Positions 1 through 7,718 of a DNA stretch of 23,467 nt are shown one piece after another (position 1 is the stretch's first letter; each line of letters begins with the position of its first letter). Both the position numbers and the translations under genes were made by a program. The stretch is from Flemingiibacterium sp964603455 (GTDB lineage: Bacteria; Bacillota; Clostridia; Oscillospirales; CAG-272). The notes beneath the pieces were generated by a model. That model was not told the DNA's origin. It saw only the letters and a list, made by a program, of their open reading frames with translations, and did not search any database. Location of the stretch: contig CAZRVL010000027.1 of assembly GCA_964603455.1 (NCBI GenBank), positions 1-23,467 of the forward strand, read 5' to 3'.

Positions 1-900
1 GCCGCCGACTATGCAGACCGCAACATATGCAAAGTTTCCGATAAAATTCATAAGCGGCATCATAAGTCCCGAAAGGCAGTGTGCCTTGAAGCCGCTCTGG
101 CGAAGACTGCTGTTGAGTCGATCGAACTCCTCCTCTGCACGAGCCTCGCCGTTGTACGCCTTGACGACAGTGTGTCCAGCATAGATCTCCTCAACGTGTC
201 CGTTGAGTGCGCCGAGATCTTGCTGCTGACGGGTGAAGTATTTCTGGCTCTTCCCCATTATCGCCATCATGATAACAAGTCCGATTATCGTTGCCGCAAC
301 GGCAGTCAGAGCCATAAGGACGTTCGTTGTGAGCATCATTATAAGGCTTCCGAAGAAAAGGACTATCTGCGTAATAAGCGTTCCTATGCTCTGGTGGAGC
401 GACTGACCGATCGTGTCAACGTCATTTGTGACGCGCGACAGCACATCTCCGGTCGAGGTGCGGTTGTAGTACCACATCGGCAGGCGATTGATCTTCTTCG
501 AGATGTCGCCGCGCATCGATTTTGAGACCCTCTGCGTGACGGTCGCCATTATCCAGCTCTGAACCGCCGAGAATATCCAGCTGAGAATATAGAAGCATAT
601 GAGCGTGAACCCGACCCCCGCTACGGCATCAAGATCGACAGCTCCCGTAAAAAGTCCCGCCTGGATGTGCTTTGTGATCTCCGAGAGCTTGTCGGGACCG
701 AGCAGCGTCAATATCGTTCCACCGACCGCGCAGACGAGCGCGATGACGATATAGATCATGTATTTTTTGCAGTATATCAGCAGCTTTTTCCAGGTGCCGA
801 CGAGATCCTTCGCTTTCTCGCCGCCGCCCATTCGCGCACCGGGGCCGCGGCGCATGGGTCTTTGCTGTGCCTGACCGAATTCGTATTCCTTCTTTTCCAT
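1..900 (-). CDS. ABC exporter half-transporter, N-terminal part (LmrD/TM288-type), cut by window edge
   Basis: The frame is open without a stop from the ATG at 900 to base 1, giving 300 residues of the membrane domain; the ATP-binding domain lies outside the window. A basic, glycine-rich N-terminus (GGGEKAKD at about 26-33) precedes the first membrane helix near residue 47. The segment SKSMRGDISKKINRLP and the STGDVLSRVTNDVDT stretch are typical of type IV ABC exporters. The ATG overlaps the TAA of the preceding ABC gene by one base (TAATG), so the two are translationally coupled. The partner subunit has a degenerate ATP site, so this subunit should carry the canonical catalytic residues of a heterodimer; that cannot be checked here. 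The transported substrate is unknown, and multidrug export is the usual assignment for this family. Confidence 0.9.
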   Translation of the reverse strand, partial: MEKKEYEFGQAQQRPMRRGPGARMGGGEKAKDLVGTWKKLLIYCKKYMIYIVIALVCAVGGTILTLLGPDKLSEITKHIQAGLFTGAVDLDAVAGVGFTLICFYILSWIFSAVQSWIMATVTQRVSKSMRGDISKKINRLPMWYYNRTSTGDVLSRVTNDVDTIGQSLHQSIGTLITQIVLFFGSLIMMLTTNVLMALTAVAATIIGLVIMMAIMGKSQKYFTRQQQDLGALNGHVEEIYAGHTVVKAYNGEARAEEEFDRLNSSLRQSGFKAHCLSGLMMPLMNFIGNFAYVAVCIVGG

Positions 901-2651
901 TATGCCAATTCCTCCTTTGAAAGCTGAGAAAGCGCGATCTGCCGATAGACCTCGCAGCTCTGCATCAGCTCCTCGTGTCTGCCTATACCGACCATACGTC
1001 CCTCATCGAGAACTATGATCTTGTCCGCATCTCTTATAGTACCGATACGCTGTGCAACGATGAGTCGAGTCGAATCGCCGCATTTTTCATCGAGCGTTTT
1101 GCGAAGTATTCGGTCGGTCTTGTAGTCGAGTGCCGAGAAGGAGTCATCGAAGATCAGTATCTCCGCCTTTCTCGCGATAGCACGTGCGATAGAGAGACGC
1201 TGCTTCTGACCGCCCGAGAAGTTCGTGCCGCCCTGAGCGACATAGCCGTTGTATTTATCCGTGAGACCCTCAACGAAATCCTTCGCCTGTGCGGTCTCTA
1301 TAGCGTCGGCGATATCCGACTCGGACACCTTGCCGTTTCCGTTGTCTCCGTATGCCACGTTCGAGGCGATCGTTCCCGAGAAGAGTATCGCCCTCTGCGA
1401 AACATACGCGATCTTATCGCGAAGCGCGTGCTCGTCGTATTCCTTGACATTCACGCCATCGACCAGCACCTCGCCCTCGGTGGCATCGTAAAAGCGGGGG
1501 ACGAGATTTATGACCGTACTCTTTCCGCAGCCGGTCGAGCCGATAAACGCGATAGTCTCGCCCTTTTTCGCCGAGAAGGATATATCGTGTATGACATCCG
1601 CCTCGGCATCGGGATAGCGGAAGGATACGTGTCTGAATTCGACCTCACCGACCGAAGCCTTTGCACCCTCGGTCAGACTGCCGCTTTTTATAGACGGCAC
1701 GGTGTCAAGCACCTCGTTGATACGCTTTGCGGCGACCGAGGCTCTCGGAAGCATCATAAACGGCATTACGAGCATCATAAAGGACATTACGATCATTATG
1801 CCGTACTGGCTGAAGACCATCATGTTTCCGAAAAGACCGATCCTGTCGGAAGCATCTTTGAGCAGTATCGCGCCGATCCAGTATACCGAGAGCATCAGTC
1901 CGCTCTGCACGAGTGACATCGTGGGCATCATAAAGGCCATCGTTCTCTGCTGGAAGAGCTGCGTCTCGGCAAGCTCGGTGTTAGTGGCATCGAATTTATT
2001 CTCCTGGTAGTCTTCGGCATTGTAGGCTCTGACAACGCGCAGACCGTTCAGATTTTCGCGGGTAACGCGGTTGAGATCGTCGGTCAGCTTCTGCATTTTT
2101 CTGACCTTGGGAAGTACGAGGGTTATACATATGCCAACGACAGCAAGCACGACAACAACTCCTATCGCTGTTGCGAGGGACCACTGCCACTCCTGATCAG
2201 AGATCTTGCATATCGCCCAGACCGCGGTTATAGGAGCCTTTATCAGCATCTGAAGACCCATGACGATGAACATGAGCACCTGCTGTATGTCGTTCGTGGA
2301 GCGGGTTATAAGGCTCGCGGTCGAGAATTTGCCGATCTCCTCCATCGAGAAGGTCTGCACCTTCTTGAAAATACTTGCGCGAAGCTCAAAGCTCAGATCG
2401 CTTCCGAGTCTCGCCGAAAATATCGCCGTGATTATCGCCGCCGCAACGCTTCCGAGCGAGCAGAGCAGCATCATTCCGCCCGCGCGTAAAACCTCGGACA
2501 TCTCGCTGCCGGGAGTTTCGATCAGCGTCGTGATCTCCTGCATATACTGCGGCATGGTCATATCCAGCCATACCTGAACTACGATGAAGGTAACGCACAT
2601 GAGCGCGTATACCCAATCGTACCATCTCATTTTTTTAAGTAGCTTGATCAT
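900..2651 (-). CDS. ABC exporter half-transporter with degenerate ATP site (LmrC/TM287-type)
   Basis: This is a full-length 583-residue half-transporter: a six-helix membrane domain (about 1-320) then an ATP-binding domain. Walker A GSTGCGKST is at about 371-379 and the signature FSGGQKQR at about 478. Walker B ends in FDDS, so the catalytic Glu is Asp (about 503), and the switch His is Gln in VAQRIGT (about 534). These two changes mark the non-hydrolysing site of heterodimeric exporters. I chose the ATG at 2651 because GGAGG sits seven bases upstream; the frame runs 32 codons further, but that extension (MMGVCLFCF...) covers regulatory DNA. It follows the MarR gene by 112 bases and overlaps the next ABC gene by one base. 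A MarR-type palindrome at 2697-2709 lies just upstream. Confidence 0.95.
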   Translation of the reverse strand: MIKLLKKMRWYDWVYALMCVTFIVVQVWLDMTMPQYMQEITTLIETPGSEMSEVLRAGGMMLLCSLGSVAAAIITAIFSARLGSDLSFELRASIFKKVQTFSMEEIGKFSTASLITRSTNDIQQVLMFIVMGLQMLIKAPITAVWAICKISDQEWQWSLATAIGVVVVLAVVGICITLVLPKVRKMQKLTDDLNRVTRENLNGLRVVRAYNAEDYQENKFDATNTELAETQLFQQRTMAFMMPTMSLVQSGLMLSVYWIGAILLKDASDRIGLFGNMMVFSQYGIMIVMSFMMLVMPFMMLPRASVAAKRINEVLDTVPSIKSGSLTEGAKASVGEVEFRHVSFRYPDAEADVIHDISFSAKKGETIAFIGSTGCGKSTVINLVPRFYDATEGEVLVDGVNVKEYDEHALRDKIAYVSQRAILFSGTIASNVAYGDNGNGKVSESDIADAIETAQAKDFVEGLTDKYNGYVAQGGTNFSGGQKQRLSIARAIARKAEILIFDDSFSALDYKTDRILRKTLDEKCGDSTRLIVAQRIGTIRDADKIIVLDEGRMVGIGRHEELMQSCEVYRQIALSQLSKEELA

Positions 2652-2696
2652 ACTGTATCCTCCATATGAATAAAATATTTTACCGAGCCAAAAATC

Positions 2697-2709
2697 TCTA
2701 ACTCGGTTA
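2697..2709. promoter_or_regulatory. Candidate MarR operator upstream of ABC exporter operon
   Basis: On the minus strand this reads TAACCGAGTTAGA, a CTAAC/GTTAG inverted repeat. It matches 12 of 13 bases of the site over the marR transcription start (3249-3261). It lies about 46 bases upstream of the exporter start codon, between the marR terminator and the exporter ribosome binding site. I see no clear -35/-10 pair next to it, so it could act on a weak promoter or on readthrough from marR. Binding by the neighbouring MarR protein is inference from sequence identity and position. Confidence 0.6.
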
Positions 2710-2725
2710 GGCTTTTTGTGAAAAC

Positions 2726-2765
2726 AAAACAGACATACACCCATCAAAGGCTGTGAGTCTGTTTT
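2726..2765 (-). terminator. Terminator/attenuator after marR
   Basis: A perfect 9-bp inverted repeat (AAAACAGAC / GTCTGTTTT) encloses a 22-base loop and is followed on the minus strand by GTTTTC. The stem overlaps the marR stop codon. The stem is AU-rich and the loop long, so termination is probably partial, which would let marR transcripts reach the ABC genes. Confidence 0.5.
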
Positions 2766-3231
2766 ATTTTTTCAAAAGCTCGGCGTAAGGTCTCGCCGAA
2801 AGATCCTCTCTCATTGCCTCCTTCACTTCCACCGAAAGCTCGATGAACGTGATAAGCTTTTCCATTCCAACCTTGTCGATGACATTTGCTATATGACTCC
2901 GCATAGTTTCCTTCATTTGCTCTGCCGTGAGTTTTCCCTCTTGAGAGAGACAGACGAGCGTGACACGCGCATCGGTACGGTCGATCTCTTTTGTGATAAA
3001 TCCTTTGCTCTCCATCTTTTTGAGCAGAACCGCGACTCTCGCCGTGCTGACTCCCATCGCTTCGCTGATCGCCCCGGCAGACAAGCGATTTCCATCTGCC
3101 GCGTACAGTAACTTCAACGCAAAGCCGATTCCGGCATTCGAATCGTTGAACATCTTGAAAAATCCGGCAGGATGCGATTTAGGAAGCTCACGAACGATAT
3201 AATCGATCTGCTCCTTGGTTGCCATTCCCAT
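2764..3231 (-). CDS. MarR family transcriptional regulator
   Basis: A 155-residue winged-helix regulator. The central region LSAGAISEAMGVSTARVAVLLKKMESKGFI (about 50-80) is the helix-turn-helix, followed by the wing DRTDARVTLVCLSQEG typical of MarR proteins. The start at 3231 is backed by GGAGG with seven bases spacing; a second in-frame ATG two codons later is too far from it. The gene has its own consensus promoter with a palindrome over the start site. It precedes a heterodimeric ABC exporter carrying a second copy of that palindrome. The likely role is a ligand-relieved repressor of itself and the exporter. The ligand cannot be read from the sequence. Confidence 0.92.
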   Translation of the reverse strand: MGMATKEQIDYIVRELPKSHPAGFFKMFNDSNAGIGFALKLLYAADGNRLSAGAISEAMGVSTARVAVLLKKMESKGFITKEIDRTDARVTLVCLSQEGKLTAEQMKETMRSHIANVIDKVGMEKLITFIELSVEVKEAMREDLSARPYAELLKK

Positions 3232-3248
3232 TTTACACCTCCATTTTA

Positions 3249-3293
3249 TCTAACCCGGTTATATATTATAACACGTTCCGGAAAATTTGTCAA
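3249..3293 (-). promoter_or_regulatory. marR promoter with overlapping palindromic operator
   Basis: On the minus strand TTGACA (3293-3288), a 17-base spacer and TATAAT (3270-3265) form a perfect sigma-A promoter, with an extended -10 TG one base before TATAAT. The palindrome TAACCGGGTTA (3261-3251) begins three bases after the -10, so it covers the expected start site. A repressor bound there would block initiation, which fits MarR autoregulation. The marR start codon follows about 20 bases downstream of the operator. Confidence 0.85.
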
Positions 3294-3316
3294 GAGGAAA
3301 AATGAAAATTTGCAAA

Positions 3317-4105
3317 TTATTTTTTGCGTACACTCTTTTGAAGTTCGCTTTTCTTTGTGCCGAGCTGGTATTTGTCGAGAAGCATATTCGACACGATGAC
3401 CCTCTCGTTTTCGCATTCGCCATACACCGACTCGATCACATCCGGAAGCATTATATCTATTGGAAGATCTACCTGTCGGCAGAGAAAGTTCCCAGCCGGT
3501 ATGTTTTCTATCGATATATCGTGCTTTTCCATTGCCATGATCTCAAAGAATATCTTTATCGTTGTCTCACCACCGCTCGATTCAACGATCAGACCTGCCG
3601 GAAAGACCGGCGCGAGCTGCTTTCCCTGTGCATACTCATAAAGTATAGCAGATGTTGTTTCTATTCCCTTTATGTCAAGCGGATCTCCGAGGTGTTCAGT
3701 CGTTATTATCCTGCGTTCGGGTATCTCACGCTCGTAAAGCCCGATACGTTCGCTGTAGCAACGATTTACCTCCATGTATTCCAGAGTGTATTCTATCTTA
3801 TTCAGCTCGGTCATTGCATTTTGGACACGCTCTTTTGCGATCTTGCAGCCCGCTGAAAAGAGTTCGCTGTTGTGTATCAGCTTGTCATCATCAATATATG
3901 ACCTCAGTTCCTTCAACGGCATACCGAAATCATGGCAAAGAAGGATGACATCGAGTATCGGGAGCTGATCCGGAGAATAATAGCGGTAGCCGGTCTGCTC
4001 GTCAATGCGAAAAGGCTTTAAAATACCGATCTTTTCATAATATCTCAGGGAATTTATATTGATATTTCGAAGCTTGGCAAATTCACTTATCGTAAACATT
4101 TTCAT
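3317..4105 (-). CDS. MerR family regulator with C-terminal effector-binding domain
   Basis: 262 residues. An N-terminal MerR DNA-binding domain (TISEFAKLRNININSLRYYEKIGILKP, about 5-31, then the wing GYRYYSPDQL) leads into a coiled-coil dimerisation helix (about 75-115). The C-terminal 140 residues look like a GyrI/BmrR-type small-molecule pocket; this is a weaker call. The size is typical of BmrR-like multidrug sensors. It lies downstream of the MATE and kinase genes, separated by a hairpin terminator (4140-4177), so it is expressed by readthrough or from a weak promoter next to its start. The MATE promoter has the 19-bp spacer that MerR proteins act on, which makes this protein the obvious candidate activator. 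The start ATG at 4105 has a weak ribosome site; ATG at 4099 is an alternative. Confidence 0.9.
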   Translation of the reverse strand: MKMFTISEFAKLRNININSLRYYEKIGILKPFRIDEQTGYRYYSPDQLPILDVILLCHDFGMPLKELRSYIDDDKLIHNSELFSAGCKIAKERVQNAMTELNKIEYTLEYMEVNRCYSERIGLYEREIPERRIITTEHLGDPLDIKGIETTSAILYEYAQGKQLAPVFPAGLIVESSGGETTIKIFFEIMAMEKHDISIENIPAGNFLCRQVDLPIDIMLPDVIESVYGECENERVIVSNMLLDKYQLGTKKSELQKSVRKK

Positions 4106-4139
4106 AATCCATCATACATCCTATCCGCTCTTGATCAAA

Positions 4140-4177
4140 GCGCACACAAAGCCGCTTGTCCAAAGCTTTGTGTGCGC
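4140..4177 (-). terminator. Hairpin terminator between kinase-like gene and merR-type gene
   Basis: A perfect 13-bp inverted repeat (GCGCACACAAAGC / GCTTTGTGTGCGC) with a 12-base loop starts 13 bases after the kinase stop codon. On the minus strand it is followed only by TTTGATC, a short U tract. It is a strong hairpin but likely a leaky terminator, which would lower rather than abolish transcription of the MerR regulator. Confidence 0.65.
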
Positions 4178-4190
4178 TCTACGTTATCGG

Positions 4191-4793
4191 TTATTTGCAG
4201 CAGCTCAAAATGATCTCAACGCATTTTTCGATGCCGACTTCGCTGCTGTTGATGCAAAGATCATAGTTCTCGGCATATCCCCAGACTTGATCGGTCACGT
4301 ACTTATAATACTTCGAACGCTTTTTATCTCTTTCCAAAACATGCGAACGTGCTTCGTTTTCAGCAACACCGTGTTCGGAAACGATACGCGCCATCCTGTC
4401 CTCAAGCTTACCGTATACGAAGACATTAAATGTGTCATTACGGTCGGCAAGTATATAATCCGCACTTCTTCCGACTATCACACACGGACCGTTGTTTGCA
4501 AGCTCCTTTATGTATTCGGTCTGATAAGCGTTGATCTGCTCGGCGAGAGGCATAGTGTCTCTGTTCGACATATTGTACGCGCTGATACCTCGTGTTGCGA
4601 CATTGTAGAGAAAGCTTGGGGTGGAATATTCGCCCTTTTGCTCGATGATCTCTTCGGAAAAGCCACTGCGCTTTGCTACTGCCTTTATGATCTCCTTGTC
4701 GTAAAACGGAACACCGAGACGCTCCGCTGCGAGCTTGCCGATTGTGTGGCCGCCGCTTCCGCACTGACGACCGATAGTGATAATGCTTTTCAT
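4191..4793 (-). CDS. Cytidylate kinase-like family protein
   Basis: 200 residues from the ATG at 4793, which has AGGAGG ten bases upstream and overlaps the MATE stop codon (TAATG); a longer frame to 4829 runs inside the MATE gene. The N-terminus TIGRQCGSGGHTIGK (about 6-20) is the P-loop of the cytidylate-kinase-like (Cytidylate_kin2) group. Further family features are VPFYDKEII (about 28-36), the CVIVGRSADYIL stretch and a basic helix with ERDKKRSKYY resembling an ATP-lid. Members are common in Firmicutes, but their physiological substrates are mostly not established, and the essential Cmk is usually a different protein. Its tight coupling to a MATE pump suggests a joint role with efflux, but that is only context. 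Confidence 0.85.
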   Translation of the reverse strand: MKSIITIGRQCGSGGHTIGKLAAERLGVPFYDKEIIKAVAKRSGFSEEIIEQKGEYSTPSFLYNVATRGISAYNMSNRDTMPLAEQINAYQTEYIKELANNGPCVIVGRSADYILADRNDTFNVFVYGKLEDRMARIVSEHGVAENEARSHVLERDKKRSKYYKYVTDQVWGYAENYDLCINSSEVGIEKCVEIILSCCK

Positions 4794-6172
4794 TATTTTA
4801 CTTCCTCCTTGCGAAATATCCTTTTCCAACAGAAAAGTATCGTAGCAATGGATACGATGCAGGATATACTGTCAGAGATCGGACCTGCCCAGAGAACATT
4901 AGTGACTTCACCGAGCGATCCGAGTATCAGTACTGCAGGTACCAGGATTATTATCTGGCGGAGCAGTGACAGAACGGTAGACTGGAGCGGCTTGTCTATG
5001 GACTGGAAAAAGATGCTCGTAACGGTGCTGATACCAACAGTAAATATCGCGATCATATAACGTCGCATACAGATGCTTGCAAACTCCATGTAAAGCTCGC
5101 TCTCTCTTCCAAAGATGCTGACGATCTGTTCTGGGAAGGTTTCAAGAATGATCCATGCGAATGCCATGACAATCGTCGCGACGAATACTGCATTTTTGTA
5201 GAGTTTTTTAACTCTATCATGCTGACCGCTGCCGTAGTTATAGCTGATTATGGGAAGGATCCCGGTCGCAAGTCCCAAAACGACTGACGTGAGTATCTGA
5301 GAGACCTTCTGAACGATTCCCATTGAGGAAACGGGAATATCAGATCCATAGATAGATGCCTCACCGGTAGTCTTAAGAGTGTTGTTTACGACCGCGATAA
5401 CGATGACAAGTGCAAACTGCGTTATAAAGCTGGAAAGTCCGAGCGTACACATCTTGCCGATGATGCCGCCATTCAGCTTAAAGTGCTTGTTCTCAAGCTT
5501 AACAGTCTTGCATTTGCGCATACAGAATATAAAATATACCGCATTCAGGAACTGTCCCGCGATAGTTGCCCATGCCGCACCTGCAACGCCCCACTTGAAC
5601 ACAAAGATGAATATCGGATCAAGTATAACGTTTGTGACACAGCCGATGATCATACCGATAAGGCTGATATTAGCGCGTCCGTCGGCACGGATGATAGGTG
5701 TGAACGACATATCTATCGCAAGGAAGGTGAAGCCTATTATGATAGGTCTGCCATAATCAAGGCAATATTCGATAGACTGTTCGGTCGCGCCGAACATCCA
5801 GCAGAGCGGTTCAAGAAATATCTCGCAGAGGAGCGTGAATATCACACCGAAGCCGATTATCACCACCATGGCATTTCCAACGCCGTGTGCAGCCTTGTCG
5901 GTATTTCCCTTACCCATGTTAAGGCCCATGAAGGCGGCGCAGCCGTCACCTATCATAAGTCCGATCGCCAGAACGACCGTCATGATGGGAAGGATAACGT
6001 TCGTTGCGGCATTTCCAAGGTATCCGACACCGTTTCCGATAAAGATCTGGTCTACCATATTGTAAAGCGAGTTTACAACGAGAGCGATTATGCTCGGTAC
6101 GGCAAAGCGTACCATCAATTTGCCGATCCGCTCCGTACCGAGCGGATTGGACACTGAAGCTGTTTGTTCCAT
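4793..6172 (-). CDS. MATE family efflux transporter (first copy)
   Basis: 459 residues with about twelve hydrophobic segments in two pseudo-repeats, as in MATE/NorM-like antiporters that export drugs or metabolites using Na+ or H+ gradients. Family features include VPSIIALVVNSLYNMVDQIFIG near the N-terminus and GLATGILPIISYNYGSG in the second half. I set the start at ATG 6172 because TTGGAGG lies eight bases upstream; an upstream TTG five codons earlier falls inside that ribosome site. It is the first gene of a unit with the kinase-like gene (one-base overlap) and the MerR regulator, behind a MerR-type promoter. Substrate unknown. Confidence 0.95.
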   Translation of the reverse strand: MEQTASVSNPLGTERIGKLMVRFAVPSIIALVVNSLYNMVDQIFIGNGVGYLGNAATNVILPIMTVVLAIGLMIGDGCAAFMGLNMGKGNTDKAAHGVGNAMVVIIGFGVIFTLLCEIFLEPLCWMFGATEQSIEYCLDYGRPIIIGFTFLAIDMSFTPIIRADGRANISLIGMIIGCVTNVILDPIFIFVFKWGVAGAAWATIAGQFLNAVYFIFCMRKCKTVKLENKHFKLNGGIIGKMCTLGLSSFITQFALVIVIAVVNNTLKTTGEASIYGSDIPVSSMGIVQKVSQILTSVVLGLATGILPIISYNYGSGQHDRVKKLYKNAVFVATIVMAFAWIILETFPEQIVSIFGRESELYMEFASICMRRYMIAIFTVGISTVTSIFFQSIDKPLQSTVLSLLRQIIILVPAVLILGSLGEVTNVLWAGPISDSISCIVSIATILFCWKRIFRKEEVK

Positions 6173-6202
6173 AATATATACCTCCAATTTTTTGTTATCT
6201 CT

Positions 6203-6233
6203 ATTATAAACCCTGTTAGAATAACAGAGTCAA
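6203..6233 (-). promoter_or_regulatory. MerR-type promoter with 19-bp spacer for the MATE operon
   Basis: On the minus strand TTGACT (6233-6228) and TATAAT (6208-6203) are separated by exactly 19 bases. The spacer holds the dyad CTGTTA-TTC-TAACAG (6227-6213). An over-long 19-bp spacer carrying an inverted repeat is the hallmark of promoters that MerR proteins activate by distorting DNA. A MerR gene ends the same operon. The MATE ribosome binding site follows about 20 bases after the -10. Confidence 0.85.
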
Positions 6234-6315
6234 TAGCTTTTTTTGAAAAAAATCGGAGGGATATTGGTTTTATTTTGTCACACCGAAAGAATATCTGTAC
6301 GGGAAGAACAAGATC

Positions 6316-6708
6316 TTAAAACTCAATGACCTCATGCTCACCGCTGAAGGAATCGAAAGTCGCAACGGCTTTCTTGAAATAGAGCAGCTGCATATTTCCG
6401 TCATCTGCGGCGTAGGTCTTTTTCATAAAAGGATATGCATCCAACATTTTTTGACGCGCCTCATCCGAATCCATCTCGGCAAGCTCACCTGCAATACGCA
6501 CCCATTTCGCGTCAACACAGGCGCAGATCTCGACCTTGGGATTTTCGGCTATTTGCTTTGACACCGGCTTTTTCTTGCCGGTCATTATACAGAGCTTGCC
6601 GTCAATTATATGTGCGATACCAAACGGACGCACTCTCGGCTGATCTCCTTCGGTCGTTGCCACATAAAAAGTGTGAGCCTTCTGCAAAAATTCACATACA
6701 TTTTCCAT
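6316..6708 (-). CDS. Pyridoxamine 5'-phosphate oxidase-fold protein, probable flavin-binding
   Basis: 130 residues matching the small split-barrel flavoproteins of the PNPOx family. The N-terminal stretch HTFYVATTEGDQPRVRPFGIAHIIDGKLCIMTGKKKPVSKQI (about 12-53) is the usual FMN-binding barrel signature, followed by VEICACVDAKWVRIAGELAEM. Many relatives bind FMN or F420/haem and reduce or sequester small molecules; the actual reaction is unknown. The start at 6708 has AAAGG and AGG elements about ten bases upstream. It is the last gene of the long accessory operon, 38 bases after the aldo/keto reductase. A second PNPOx domain is fused to DUF5131 at the head of the same operon. Confidence 0.85.
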   Translation of the reverse strand: MENVCEFLQKAHTFYVATTEGDQPRVRPFGIAHIIDGKLCIMTGKKKPVSKQIAENPKVEICACVDAKWVRIAGELAEMDSDEARQKMLDAYPFMKKTYAADDGNMQLLYFKKAVATFDSFSGEHEVIEF

Positions 6709-6746
6709 AATAAATATACCTATACCTTTCTTTAAATCACTTAAAA

Positions 6747-7697
6747 TTATGCTAAAGACATCCGACCGTCAGTAAAGCGGAAGCTCCTCATGCCCCTTCC
6801 GCTGATGCTGTCGGCGGGTATTGCCGCTTCAATACGTTCAATATCTTCTTTTGTAAATTCGATATTCAAAGAATCTATCGCTTTCTGCAAATGCGTGGGG
6901 TTCGTAGTGCCGACAAGACTCTGAACATTGTCATACTTAGCAAGCGACCATGCCAGCGCAAGCTGTGAAAGCCCGATCCCTTTTTCATCGGCGATCTCCT
7001 TGACCGCCTTGATCAGTGGAAGATTTTTTTCTCTGTGCTCGAACGAGAGCATACCGCGTGCCATTCGCGGATCATTTATCCGTTCAAGCACATCATCCGC
7101 GAAGAGTCCGTGTCCGATAGTTCCGAAAGCAAGCACCTTTACACCAAGCTCCTTTGCCGTGGCAATAAGCTCATTTTCAATGCTTCGGTCTATGAGCGAA
7201 TATGACATCTCGACCGTATGGATCGGATGTACCTTGCAGGCACGGCGAAGCGTTTCGGCATCCACCATAGAAAGTCCGATATTTCGGACATAGCCCGCTT
7301 CGACCAACTTCGATATTTCTCCGACTACCTCCTCGACCGGGATCTCTGTGTCCTGACGAGCAGGCTGATAGAGATCAACATAGTCCATTCCGAGCCTTGC
7401 GAGAGAGTATGCAAGATGTCCCTTTATATTGAATGGCTTATTGTCGAGTCCGTATATTCCGCCACCTGTCTCAGGAAGCACGCCGAATTTTACCGACAGG
7501 AAATAGCTGTCTCGCGGCACACCGCGCAGGGCTTCGCCAACGATCATCTCGCTCTCACCTGCGCTGTAAAATTCGCCTGTGTTAAAGAGCGTAATGCCGC
7601 TGTCAAGGGCTTTACGAATGGTATTTATCGATTCCTCAGGATTTCTTCGGCACGACATTCCCATACAGCCGAGACCGAGACGTTCAAGCTTTGACAT
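6747..7697 (-). CDS. Aldo/keto reductase with altered catalytic residues
   Basis: 316 residues forming the AKR (beta/alpha)8 barrel. From N to C: LGLGCMGMS, LFNTGEFYSAGESE (about 37-50), LSVKFG (K70), YVDLYQPARQD (about 106-116), GYVRNIGLSMV, and SLVGTTNPTHLQ near the NADP-binding end. Tyr44 and Lys70 of the tetrad are present. The usual Asp is Asn39, and the usual His position (YQxHR) is Ala113. As I recall, the latter occurs in a subgroup with the YQPAR motif, while the former looks less usual. Start ATG 7697 has GAGGTGA eight bases upstream. It lies 21 bases after the second MATE gene in the long operon and probably reduces a carbonyl on the compound handled there (inference). Confidence 0.92.
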   Translation of the reverse strand: MSKLERLGLGCMGMSCRRNPEESINTIRKALDSGITLFNTGEFYSAGESEMIVGEALRGVPRDSYFLSVKFGVLPETGGGIYGLDNKPFNIKGHLAYSLARLGMDYVDLYQPARQDTEIPVEEVVGEISKLVEAGYVRNIGLSMVDAETLRRACKVHPIHTVEMSYSLIDRSIENELIATAKELGVKVLAFGTIGHGLFADDVLERINDPRMARGMLSFEHREKNLPLIKAVKEIADEKGIGLSQLALAWSLAKYDNVQSLVGTTNPTHLQKAIDSLNIEFTKEDIERIEAAIPADSISGRGMRSFRFTDGRMSLA

Positions 7698-7718
7698 AAA
7701 ATATCACCTCATTATTAA

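Noticed and set aside
975..1916. Long plus-strand open frame (313 codons) and similar ones at 4059-5060 and 5483-6157
   Set aside because: They lie fully antisense to clearly recognised ABC and MATE/kinase genes, lack ribosome sites and family motifs, and arise from codon bias of the real strand.
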